Below, one piece after another: positions 8,115 to 18,765 of a stretch of DNA of 64,000 nucleotides. Source of the DNA: Cellulomonas pakistanensis (GTDB lineage: Bacteria > Actinomycetota > Actinomycetes > Actinomycetales > Cellulomonadaceae); contig NZ_BONO01000008.1 in NCBI RefSeq assembly GCF_016862755.1, positions 1 through 64,000 on the forward strand, given 5' to 3'. Position 1 is the stretch's first letter; each line of letters starts with the position of its first letter. Under the pieces are notes generated by a model. The model saw nothing but the letters and a program-made list of their open reading frames with translations. It did not search any database and was not told the origin of the DNA. Both the position numbers and the translations under genes were made by a program.

Positions 8115-9539
8115 CTAGCGCGCCGCAGCCGGCTCCGGGGCGGGCAGCGCGTCGGACGGGGCGGACTCCTCGTCGTCGTCCGTGAACAGGTCCTCCGCCT
8201 GCGCGGAGTCGTAGCGGGCCCGGTCGAGGACGCCCTCGCGCTTCGCGACGATCGTCGGCACCAGCGTCTGCCCGGCGACGTTCACCGCGGTGCGGCCCAT
8301 GTCGAGGATCGGGTCGATCGCCAGGAGCAGGCCGACGCCCGCGAGCGGCAGGCCGAGGGTCGACAGCGTCAGGGTCAGCATGACGATCGCGCCGGTGAGG
8401 CCGGCGGTGGCGGCGGACCCGACCACGGACACGAACGCGATCAGCAGGTAGTCGAGCACCGACAGGTCGATGCCGAAGATCTGCGCGACGAAGATCGCCG
8501 AGATCGCCGGGTAGATCGAGGCGCAGCCGTCCATCTTGGTGGTCGCCGCCAGCGGCACCGCGAACGACGCGTACTCCGACGGCACGCCGAGGTTCCGCTC
8601 GGTCACCCGCTGCGTCACCGGGAGCGTGCCGATCGACGACCGGGACACGAACGCCAGCTGGATCGCCGGCCAGGCGCCGCGGAACCAGCGCGCCACGCCG
8701 AGGCCGTTGACCCGCAGCAGCACCGGGTAGACGACGAGCAGCACCAGCGCGAGGCCGACGTACACGGCGATCGCGAACCGGCCGAGCGAGGCCAGCGAGT
8801 CCCACCCGTACGAGGCGACGGCGTTGCCGACCAGGCCGAGCGTGCCCAGCGGGGCGAGGCGGATGACCCACCACAGCACCTTCTGGATCACGGCCAGCGC
8901 GGACCGGACGAACGACAGGAACGGCTCGGCCTTCGCCCCGGTGCGCAGCACCGCGATGCCGACGACGATCGCGATGACGACGATCTGCAGGACGTTGAAG
9001 CTGACCGACGTGCTGGCGGTGCCGTCCTCGGCGACCGAGGTGCTGGCGCCGAGGCCCAGCGGGTTCCCCGGGATCAGACCGTCGAGGAAGTCGGTCCAGG
9101 AGCCGGTGCGGCCCGGCTCCTCCGCCTGGTCGAGGCTGATGGTGGTGTGGTTGCCGGGCTGCAGCACGAGGCCGAGGCCGATGCCGATGACCACGGAGAT
9201 CAGCGCCGTGATCGCGAACCACGACAGGGTCCGCCACGCCAGGCGCGCGCCGTTGGCGACGTTCTGCAGGTTGGCGACGGACGCGACGATCGCGGCGAAG
9301 ATCAGCGGCGGGACGATGGCGCGCAGCAGCGTGACGAACGACGAGCCGATCGTGTCCAGGGTGCTGGTCAGCCAGTTCGGGGACTCGGCGTCGGTGCCTG
9401 CGTCGACGGGGCCGATCGACAGGGCGACCCAGCCGAGCGCGGCGCCGAGCACGAGCGCCGCGATGATCTGGAAGCCGAAGTTGCCGAGCAGGGCGCGGGC
9501 GCGCGAGCGGCCACGCACCGCGGAGGCGGTGGAGGACAT
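8115..9539 (-). CDS. tcyP: L-cystine:cation symporter (TcyP-type, DAACS family)
   Basis: 474-residue dicarboxylate/amino acid:cation symporter family protein. Hallmarks are the re-entrant serine motif SRSSIGTLPVT, the MDGCASIYPA segment and DMGRTAVNVAGQ in the last helix. SRSS, GCA-xYPA and DMGRTAxNVxG match the cystine-specific TcyP/YdjN branch better than glutamate or C4-dicarboxylate carriers (from memory of those sequences, not an alignment run here). ATG at 9539 is chosen over one 11 codons upstream because GAAAGG precedes it and the N-terminus is then normal. The 23-codon leader upstream ends in a Cys codon, supporting a sulphur amino acid substrate. The acidic C-terminal tail (TDDDEESA) is probably cytoplasmic. 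Confidence 0.75.
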   Translation of the reverse strand: MSSTASAVRGRSRARALLGNFGFQIIAALVLGAALGWVALSIGPVDAGTDAESPNWLTSTLDTIGSSFVTLLRAIVPPLIFAAIVASVANLQNVANGARLAWRTLSWFAITALISVVIGIGLGLVLQPGNHTTISLDQAEEPGRTGSWTDFLDGLIPGNPLGLGASTSVAEDGTASTSVSFNVLQIVVIAIVVGIAVLRTGAKAEPFLSFVRSALAVIQKVLWWVIRLAPLGTLGLVGNAVASYGWDSLASLGRFAIAVYVGLALVLLVVYPVLLRVNGLGVARWFRGAWPAIQLAFVSRSSIGTLPVTQRVTERNLGVPSEYASFAVPLAATTKMDGCASIYPAISAIFVAQIFGIDLSVLDYLLIAFVSVVGSAATAGLTGAIVMLTLTLSTLGLPLAGVGLLLAIDPILDMGRTAVNVAGQTLVPTIVAKREGVLDRARYDSAQAEDLFTDDDEESAPSDALPAPEPAAAR

Positions 9540-9590
9540 GGGGGAGCCTTTCGCGGGCGCGCCGACGCGCACCCGTGGTGGTGGGGGGGG

Positions 9591-9607
9591 GCCCGCGCAC
9601 GGCGGGC
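9591..9607 (-). promoter_or_regulatory. Hairpin between leader peptide and tcyP
   Basis: GCCCGC (9591-9596) and GCGGGC (9602-9607) pair around a five-base loop. The hairpin lies between the leader ORF stop and the tcyP start, where an attenuator or ribosome-binding-site sequestering element would be expected. A run of nine C residues follows on the transcript, and no U-tract is present. Confidence 0.4.
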
Positions 9608-9626
9608 GGGGGGACGGCGGTCGTGC

Positions 9627-9698
9627 TCAGCGACAGAGCGCGCTGGCGACGCGGCGCAGGTCGACGGCGCGACGCGCGGTGAGGTCCCACCCGGTCAC
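9627..9698 (-). CDS. Cysteine-responsive leader peptide upstream of tcyP
   Basis: 23-codon ORF starting with GTG behind AGGGGGCAGCA and ending in TGA. Its C-terminal half reads RRAVDLRRVASALCR, the pattern RRxVDLxRxxSAxCR that I know from short actinobacterial leader peptides in front of sulphur-assimilation and cysteine genes. The Cys codon TGT is the penultimate sense codon, so ribosome stalling there under cysteine shortage could control the downstream tcyP gene. It is too short for ordinary gene callers. What is seen: ORF, start signal and motif. The attenuation role is inferred. Confidence 0.75.
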   Translation of the reverse strand: MTGWDLTARRAVDLRRVASALCR

Positions 9699-9835
9699 TG
9701 CTGCCCCCTGCTCCCGATCCGTCGGCCGGTCCCGCGACCGGCGCCCGGGCGGGCGCAGGCGGACCGGCGCGTGCCCCGCCGGAGCGGGGCACGCGGACCA
9801 GTCTACGGAGATGGTTGCCCGAGCGCGCGGTGTGC

Positions 9836-11872
<2,037 letters not shown>

Positions 11873-11943
11873 GTGTGCCTCCAGCGCAACGACGTCGGTG
11901 CGGGCTGGCGCGGCTCGGATGCCGCGTCTCCCGGCACTCTAGT

Positions 11944-11957
11944 AGGACTTACGTCCC
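11944..11957. promoter_or_regulatory. DevR/DosR-like palindrome upstream of acs
   Basis: AGGACTTACGTCCC matches the pattern GGGAC-N4-GTCCC with one mismatch in the first arm. It lies 72-85 bases upstream of the acs GTG. GGGAC-N4-GTCCC is the core of the DosR/DevR hypoxia-regulator box in actinobacteria. A perfect copy of the pattern stands before nrdD at 30611. Confidence 0.4.
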
Positions 11958-12079
11958 TGGCGAGCGCGGATGCGGTGGTGGCGGGTCGTTCCGGGGGTGC
12001 CGGGCGGGCGCGTGCGGCGTGCGCCGGGGGTGCGCGGGCGGGGCGCCGGCGGGGTGCCGGCGCGCCCGCCGCCCCGCCG

Positions 12080-13447
12080 TCAGACCCGCGGGAGCCAGCG
12101 GCGCCGGGCGACGGCGAGCACCAGCCCGGCCACGAGCAGCAGCGAGCCGACGACGAACACCGACCCGGACGTCGCCGTGACCGTCGCGCGCACCACGGAG
12201 TACTCCGTGCCGTCCGTGGCGAACCAGCGCACCACGTCGACGTGCGTCGTGGCGGGCACGTAGAGCAGCACCACGCCCACGACCGAGGCGACCGCGCCGG
12301 CCGTGAGCGGGACGGCGGGCGTCCACAGCCCCAGCGCCAGGACCAGCGCGAGCACCGCCACGCCGACCGTGACCAGCACCACGCCGATCGCGTCGTACGA
12401 GGCGTCCCAGCCCGGGGCCTGCGCGGCGAGCACGCGCGACTGGCCGAACAGCACGGTCCAGACGCCGATCGCGCCCACCAGCAGACCGACGAGCGCGCCG
12501 AGCACGTGCCGCAGCGCGCCCCCGCCGGGCCGCCGGGCGGGCTCGGGGCGGGCCGCGGTGGCACCGCCGCGGCGGGAGCGGGCCGTGCGGGGGCCGTCCT
12601 GCTCGGCCTCGTCCTGGCCGCCCGGGATGACCGGCGCGGTCGGTCCGGCGGGCGCGGGAGCGGAGGGGTCGCCGTACGGGACGGAGGCGTCCGACGGGCC
12701 GGTGCCGGGGAGGCCGGCGGCCGGGGTGCCGGTCCCGGGCGGGGCGTCCGGGACCGCGCCGGGCTCGGCGGGGTCGCGGGTGAGGACGGCGGCCGCGCGC
12801 GCCTCGGCGCCGCGGATGCTGGTGCGCCGCACGGGCTCCGGCGGGGCGGCGGGCTCGGCGACGCCCGCCGCGGGCGTCGTGGGCAGCGGGGCCGTCGGGG
12901 CGCCGGAGCCGTCCGGGGACAGCCGCGCCGTCCCGGGCCCGCCGGGCTTCCCGGGTCCACCGGGGGTGCCGGGCCCGCCGGGGGTGCCGGGTCCGCCGGG
13001 GGTGCCGGGTCCGCCGGGGGTGCCCGGGACGCCGGGCGCGTGGCCGGTGGCGGGGACGACCGAGGCGACCGGCTCCTCCGGCGCGGGCGGCGTGGGCGCG
13101 GGGCGGGTGGCGCGGTGCGCGCTCGTGCCGCGGCCCGGGGTGGTCGTGCGGCGCGCGGGGACGGCGGCGACGGCCGGGTCCGCGGCGGCCCGCTGCGCGG
13201 CAGTCGGCTCGGTGGCGGCCGGCTCGGCGGCGGGAGCGGCGGGCGTCGCGCCGGTGCGGCCGGGCTCGCCCGCGCTCGTCGCCTCGTCGCCGGCTGCCGG
13301 GTCGACGGGGGCAGCAGCCGACGGCGTCGGCGTCGTCGCGCCGGGAGCCGCGCCCGTCGAGGTCGCTCCGGTGCCGCCCGACGCGCGCTGCTCGGCGGCG
13401 TCGGCCGTCACGGCGTCGTCGTGCTCGCGGTCCGAGGTGCTGCTCAT
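12080..13447 (-). CDS. Membrane protein with collagen-like Gly-Pro region
   Basis: 455-residue protein of unknown function. Residues 1-310 are low-complexity Ala/Pro/Thr/Gly-rich and include a collagen-like block, GTPGGP repeated about four times near residues 140-170. The last 150 residues hold four predicted membrane helices (LGALVGLLVGAIGVWTVLF, VVLVTVGVAVLALVLALGLW, AGAVASVVGVVLLYVP, VFVVGSLLLVAGLVLAVA). The C-terminal membrane part resembles small actinobacterial hypothetical membrane proteins; the N-terminal part is presumably cytoplasmic and disordered. ATG at 13447 follows AAGGGAGCAGAC. No neighbour suggests a role. Confidence 0.7.
   Translation of the reverse strand: MSSTSDREHDDAVTADAAEQRASGGTGATSTGAAPGATTPTPSAAAPVDPAAGDEATSAGEPGRTGATPAAPAAEPAATEPTAAQRAAADPAVAAVPARRTTTPGRGTSAHRATRPAPTPPAPEEPVASVVPATGHAPGVPGTPGGPGTPGGPGTPGGPGTPGGPGKPGGPGTARLSPDGSGAPTAPLPTTPAAGVAEPAAPPEPVRRTSIRGAEARAAAVLTRDPAEPGAVPDAPPGTGTPAAGLPGTGPSDASVPYGDPSAPAPAGPTAPVIPGGQDEAEQDGPRTARSRRGGATAARPEPARRPGGGALRHVLGALVGLLVGAIGVWTVLFGQSRVLAAQAPGWDASYDAIGVVLVTVGVAVLALVLALGLWTPAVPLTAGAVASVVGVVLLYVPATTHVDVVRWFATDGTEYSVVRATVTATSGSVFVVGSLLLVAGLVLAVARRRWLPRV
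12960..13031 (-). repeat. 18-bp in-frame repeats coding collagen-like hexapeptides
   Basis: About four copies of the 18-base unit CCGGGGGTGCCGGGTCCG (plus-strand reading) occupy 12960-13031 inside the membrane-protein gene. They encode G-x-P type hexapeptides. Perfect units at 12978 and 12996 suggest recent slippage. Confidence 0.75.
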
Positions 13448-13632
13448 GTCTGCTCCCTTGTCGCCGGCTCAGTGCGGGGCAGGAGCGGTGGCGCCTCCCG
13501 CGCAGCGGGTTCGGTGTGCGACGCGGCCGGTCGGGACACGTCGGTGCTCCGTCCGACCGTAGGGCGCCGCGGCGCAGGACGCCCTGCGGCGCGCCCGAGA
13601 TGTCCGGATCCGGGCGTGAACGCGGGTGCGGG

Positions 13633-14559
13633 TCAGCGCCTCCCGGCGGCGAGGGGTCGCGGCTCCGCGCCGGCCGCGGCGCCCGCGCCGGCTGCGGCGC
13701 CCGCGCCGGCTGCGGCGCCCGCGCCGGCTGCGGCGGGCTCGGCGGGCGCCTCGGTCGCGGCCGGCACCGCCGGGACGCCCGCCGGGCGCGCCGGCGCCGC
13801 GGCCACGGCGTTCGCCGCGCCGACGAGCAGCCCGCCGCCGACCAGGTTCCCGAGCCCGACCAGCAGCACGTTCCGCGCGAACTCGGCGACCGTCGCGTCC
13901 GGCAGCCCGCCCACGAGTCCGAACGAGAACGTCGTCATGTTGGCGACCACGTGCTCGAACCCGGAGGTGATGAAGACCATGACGCAGGCGAAGACCACGA
14001 CGATCTTCGCGACCTCGTCCTGCAGCCGGCCCGCGCACCAGATCGCCAGGCAGACCAGGAGGTTGCACAGCACGCCGCGGAAGAACAGCTCGGTCCCGGA
14101 CTCCTCGGCCTTGTGGGCGATCATCGACGCGATCATCCGGCCGCCGGGGCGGTCGGGCCCGAGGGCGCCGGACAGGTGCAGCACCACCGCCAGGACGAAC
14201 GCCCCGAGCAGGTTGCCCGCGAGGCAGGCGAGCAGCGTCGCGCCGGCGCGGCCCCACGAGATCGCGCCGCGCATCGCCCCCTGGGTGAAGACCATCATCG
14301 CGGAGGTGGCGAGCTCGCCACCGGCCACCACGACGATCGTCAGGGCGACGCCGAACACCAGGCCCTGCACCAGCGGGGCGAACCCGGAGCCGGCGTCCGC
14401 GAGCGGACCGCCCGCGGTCGCCATGATGACCACGCCGAGCCCGATGTACGCGCCGGCGAGCATCGTGTTGACCAGGTAGACGCCGGGGCGGCGGGCGAGG
14501 TCGGTCTTCGTCCGGGCCGCCTGCGTCTGGTACTCGAGGGCCTGGGCGACGGTCAGCAT
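13633..14559 (-). CDS. Formate/nitrite transporter family channel
   Basis: 308-residue FNT-family pentameric anion channel. The family signatures are present: LVNTMLAGAYIGLGV in helix 1 and FITSGFEHVVANM, which carries the pore histidine. Six helices lie within residues 25-255. The C-terminus is a 50-residue Ala/Gly/Pro tail made of an in-frame repeat (GAAAGA), absent from typical members of about 270 residues. It could carry formate, nitrite or another small anion. No formate or nitrite enzyme gene lies beside it, so the substrate stays open. The ATG at 14559 has only a weak Shine-Dalgarno sequence. Confidence 0.88.
   Translation of the reverse strand: MLTVAQALEYQTQAARTKTDLARRPGVYLVNTMLAGAYIGLGVVIMATAGGPLADAGSGFAPLVQGLVFGVALTIVVVAGGELATSAMMVFTQGAMRGAISWGRAGATLLACLAGNLLGAFVLAVVLHLSGALGPDRPGGRMIASMIAHKAEESGTELFFRGVLCNLLVCLAIWCAGRLQDEVAKIVVVFACVMVFITSGFEHVVANMTTFSFGLVGGLPDATVAEFARNVLLVGLGNLVGGGLLVGAANAVAAAPARPAGVPAVPAATEAPAEPAAAGAGAAAGAGAAAGAGAAAGAEPRPLAAGRR
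13675..13738 (-). repeat. 18-bp repeat in the FNT C-terminal tail
   Basis: The unit GCGGCGCCCGCGCCGGCT recurs about 3.5 times and encodes an Ala/Gly-rich tail. It is a simple slippage-prone repeat within the coding sequence. Confidence 0.7.
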
Positions 14560-14627
14560 GCGACCAGCGTGCTCCGCCGGCCGGCGCCGGACGTGGGACG
14601 AAAGGCACGGCCGACCCGGCGCGGGCG

Positions 14628-15752
14628 TCAGTCCCGGGACAGCGCGACGACGACCTCGTAGTGCCCGGTCTGCGGGAACATGTCGAGCAGCCGGCCGCGG
14701 CGCGGGCGCAGCGACGGCATCGCGGCCAGGTCCCGGGCCAGCGAGGCGGCGTTGCACGACGAGTACACGACGTCCCGGACGCCGGACTCCTCCAGCCACC
14801 CGGCGAGCGCCGGCCCGATGCCGCGCCGCGGCGGGTTGACGACCACGAGGTCCGGCGCCGCCGCGGCGCCCAGGGCGAACGCGGTCGCGTCGCCGGCGGC
14901 GAACCGCACGTCGGCCAGCCCGAGGTCGTCGCGGCTCTGCTCGGCGCTCGCGACCGCCTCGGTGCTGGTCTCGATCCCGACGACCGCGCGCCCCGGCCGG
15001 GCCACGTGCAGCGCGAAGCCGCCGACCCCGCAGTACAGGTCCCACACCGAGCGCGGCCCGGCGGCGTCGACCCACTCCCGGCCGATCCGGTACAGCGCGG
15101 CCGCGACGGCGGTGTTCGTCTGGAAGAAGCTCTGCGGGCGGAGGTGCAGGTCGACGTCGTTGATGCGCATCCGCAGCGTCGCTCGCTCCGTCAGCACGAC
15201 CTCCTGCTCGCCCTCGAGGACGGCCTTGTGCTCCGGCAGCAGGTTCGCCGACACGACGACGGCCCGCGGCAGCGCGGCGAGCAGCCACGGCAGGTGCTTG
15301 CGCAGGCGCGGCAGCGCCTCGGAGGACCGCAGCACGAACCGGACCATCAGCTCGCCGTCGGGCGACTCGGTGACCAGCACGTACTTGAGCTCGCCCCGGC
15401 GGGTCGGCACGTCGTACGGGACGAGGCGCGCGAGCGTCACGAACTCCGCGAGCACGGGCAGCGCGGCCTGCAGCGACGCCGGGTAGAGCGGGCAGTCGCG
15501 CAGGTCGACCCCGACGCCGCCGGGGTCGAGGATCCCGAGCGTGGGCGCGTCGACCGTGCCGCCGACCGCCATCTTCGCCTTGTTCCGGAAGCCCTGCTCC
15601 GCGCTCGCCACCGCCGGGAGCCAGTCGACCGGCCCGAACGGGTCGACGAGCTCGCGGCAGCGCTCCTGCTTCGCGGCGAGCTGGTCGGCGTAGGGCAGCT
15701 CGATCCAGGTGCAGGAGCGACACCGGGCGGCGTCGTAGTGGTGGCACTGCAC
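14628..15752 (-). CDS. rlmC: 23S rRNA (uracil-5-)-methyltransferase RlmC-type
   Basis: 374-residue SAM-dependent RNA m5U methyltransferase with an iron-sulphur cluster. N-terminal cysteines C3, C11 and C14 (MQCHHYDAARCRSC) plus the later DLRDCPLYP cysteine match the 4Fe-4S ligands of RlmC (RumB). The catalytic domain has RPQSFFQTNT, the SAM loop DLYCGVGGFALHV, VVNPPRRGIG and the catalytic cysteine motif SSCNAASLARDL. The N-terminal TRAM domain of RlmD/TrmA-like relatives is missing, as in RlmC. Expected target is U747 of E. coli 23S rRNA numbering; this is family knowledge. It stands alone on the minus strand between the FNT and malic enzyme genes. Confidence 0.85.
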   Translation of the reverse strand: MQCHHYDAARCRSCTWIELPYADQLAAKQERCRELVDPFGPVDWLPAVASAEQGFRNKAKMAVGGTVDAPTLGILDPGGVGVDLRDCPLYPASLQAALPVLAEFVTLARLVPYDVPTRRGELKYVLVTESPDGELMVRFVLRSSEALPRLRKHLPWLLAALPRAVVVSANLLPEHKAVLEGEQEVVLTERATLRMRINDVDLHLRPQSFFQTNTAVAAALYRIGREWVDAAGPRSVWDLYCGVGGFALHVARPGRAVVGIETSTEAVASAEQSRDDLGLADVRFAAGDATAFALGAAAAPDLVVVNPPRRGIGPALAGWLEESGVRDVVYSSCNAASLARDLAAMPSLRPRRGRLLDMFPQTGHYEVVVALSRD

Positions 15753-15821
15753 CGGTCGATCCTACGGTCGCCCGGGCGCGCACCCCGGGTCGCGGGCGGT
15801 GCGGGACCCGCCCCGGAACCG

Positions 15822-17264
<1,443 letters not shown>

Positions 17265-17340
17265 GGGGTCAGTGTGGCCCGGAACCCGTCGCGACGCCCA
17301 GGGCGCCGGCGCCGGCGCGCCGCGCGTGCCGGGGCGGCGG

Positions 17341-17376
17341 TGCGGCCGGCGGTGCGGCCGGCGGCGCGGCCGGCGG
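17341..17376. repeat. 12-bp tandem repeat
   Basis: Three copies of TGCGGCCGGCGG (the third with one change) lie upstream of the malic enzyme start in the divergent gap. No function is visible. Confidence 0.6.
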
Positions 17377-17402
17377 TGCGGGCGCTGGCGTGGGCGGTGG
17401 CG

Positions 17403-17470
17403 CGAGACCTACTGATCCGGACGAGACCCACGCGCGCGGACGGTGGTCTCGTCCGGATCAGTGGGTCTCG
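17403..17470. repeat. Very long hairpin in a divergent intergenic region
   Basis: A 25-bp stem (17403-17409 with 17464-17470, one mismatch, then 17411-17428 with 17445-17462) closes a 16-base loop. It lies 40 bases before the start of the Fic-like gene and 139 bases before the malic enzyme start, so both genes point away from it. A terminator of gene ends is therefore not an obvious explanation. Its architecture matches the hairpin at 8025-8076. Confidence 0.8.
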
Positions 17471-17509
17471 GGGAGCGGGGCGTGCCGGCGGCGCTCGTAG
17501 GGTGGCCGC

Positions 17510-18412
17510 GTGCTCCCCGTCGCCCCCTCGCCCGCTCCCGCGGCGGACGACCCGCTCACGCCGCTGCTCGACCTGCCCGGGGTCCGCGGCGCCGTCGACC
17601 GGGCGCGCACCGCGTGCGAGGAGCTGCGCTGGCACGAGGCGTTCCGGCGGCGGTGGCGCGAGGCCCGCGCCGAGGCCGACGTCCGCGCGGCCCGGGCCGG
17701 CGCCGCGGTGGACGGCGCCCGGGTGCCGCTGGAGGTGCTCCGCGGGGTGGCGACGGGCGTCGACCGGCCGGCGGACGGCGCGGGGTGGCTCCTCGACGAC
17801 GCGGCCGCCGCCGACCTCCGGGTCGCGACCGGCGCCCTGCGCGCGACCGCGCTCGCGGCCACCTGGCGGCCGGAGCTGGGCGGGCGGTCCGAGCCGGCCC
17901 TGCCGCCGCTGGGGCAGCTCCTCGCCCGGCTGCACGCCGCGGCCGGCGCCGGCTGGCTGCCGGAGGCGGACCTGGGCCGGGTGCGCGTCGCCGGGTCGCC
18001 GCTGGACCTGACCGGGCTGGGACCCGCGCCGTCCGGGGCCGACGCGGCGGAGCGGGTCGCGCTGCTGACGCGCACGGTCGCCGCCACGCGCGCGCCCGCC
18101 CTCGTCGTGGCCGCGGTCGTGCACGGCGAGCTGCTGGCGGTCCGCCCGTTCGCCGCCGCCAACGGGACGGTCGCCCGCACCGCGGCGCGCCTGCTGCTCT
18201 GCGCGCGCGGGCTCGACCCGACCGGGACCGTGGTGCCCGAGGCGGCGTGGGCCGCGGCCCCGCAGCCCTACCTGGCCACGGCGGCCCGGTTCGCGACCGG
18301 GACGCCGGCGGGCGTGGCGGCGTGGGTCGGGGTCTGCGCGGACGCGGTGGTCGCGGGAGCGGCCGAGGCGCGGCGGGTCGCGGACGCGGTGCTGGCGGGG
18401 CGGCTCGGCTGA
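17510..18412 (+). CDS. Fic-family protein with degenerate active site
   Basis: 300-residue protein with a Fic-like fold signature. The family motif HPFxxGNGRxxR appears as RPFAAANGTVARTAARLLL near residues 213-231. The catalytic histidine is replaced by Arg, and the G-N-G-R anion loop is reduced to ANGT, so AMP transfer as in normal Fic enzymes is unlikely. A helix with ALVVAAVVHGELLAV precedes the motif as in Fic proteins. The gene lies just before the HAD-IB and Tad genes, a position I associate with actinobacterial Fic-like proteins of this type. GTG start at 17510. It may have a structural or altered-substrate role; none is proven. Confidence 0.65.
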   Translation: MLPVAPSPAPAADDPLTPLLDLPGVRGAVDRARTACEELRWHEAFRRRWREARAEADVRAARAGAAVDGARVPLEVLRGVATGVDRPADGAGWLLDDAAAADLRVATGALRATALAATWRPELGGRSEPALPPLGQLLARLHAAAGAGWLPEADLGRVRVAGSPLDLTGLGPAPSGADAAERVALLTRTVAATRAPALVVAAVVHGELLAVRPFAAANGTVARTAARLLLCARGLDPTGTVVPEAAWAAAPQPYLATAARFATGTPAGVAAWVGVCADAVVAGAAEARRVADAVLAGRLG

Positions 18413-18765
18413 GGCGGGCGCCGTCCGCCGCGGTCGCGCGGGCGCCGTCCGCCGCGTCGGGCGCGTGGACGGGCCCGGACACGGACGACGGCGCCCGGGG
18501 AGGACGCCGTCGCCGAACGGACGGCCGCGAGGGTTATCAGGCGTGCACATGGTCAGTCGAGACGGGTTCGAGCCCGTTCGACGCGTCCTATGCGTGGACG
18601 GGTCGCGCGTGGGTTCCCTCGTGGCCTTCTGTTGTGCTGCCCATCACAGCCGACGGGCGGGCCGCGGGGAAGAGGGACCGGCGAACTCCCAGGTGACGCC
18701 GGCACGGGTGACCGGATGGCGGGACGGGCGATCGGTTGGTGGACGGCGCGGACCAGCGCGGCTGG
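18413..18765. other. 353-base convergent gap with hairpins, no gene
   Basis: No convincing ORF is present. Two 19-base direct repeats (18414-18432 and 18438-18456) start the gap. GGGCGCCGTC (18440-18449) pairs with GACGGCGCCC (18487-18496) and may terminate the Fic-like gene. A second hairpin, with stems GTCGA/TCGAC and ACGGG/CCCGT, a one-base bulge and loop TTCGAG, lies at 18556-18582. Base composition from about 18530 to 18660 is less GC-biased than the surroundings. An uncharacterised RNA is possible but not shown. Confidence 0.5.

Noticed and set aside
14593..14606. DevR-like box before the FNT gene (GGGACGAAAGGCAC)
   Set aside because: Only one half-site matches; the second arm is too divergent.
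18551..18584. tRNA-like T-arm (GGGTTCGAGCCC) and a GFEP-type peptide in the overlapping frame
   Set aside because: The loop has six bases instead of seven, the alternative seven-base loop breaks the stem, and no acceptor, D or anticodon arm can be built around it.
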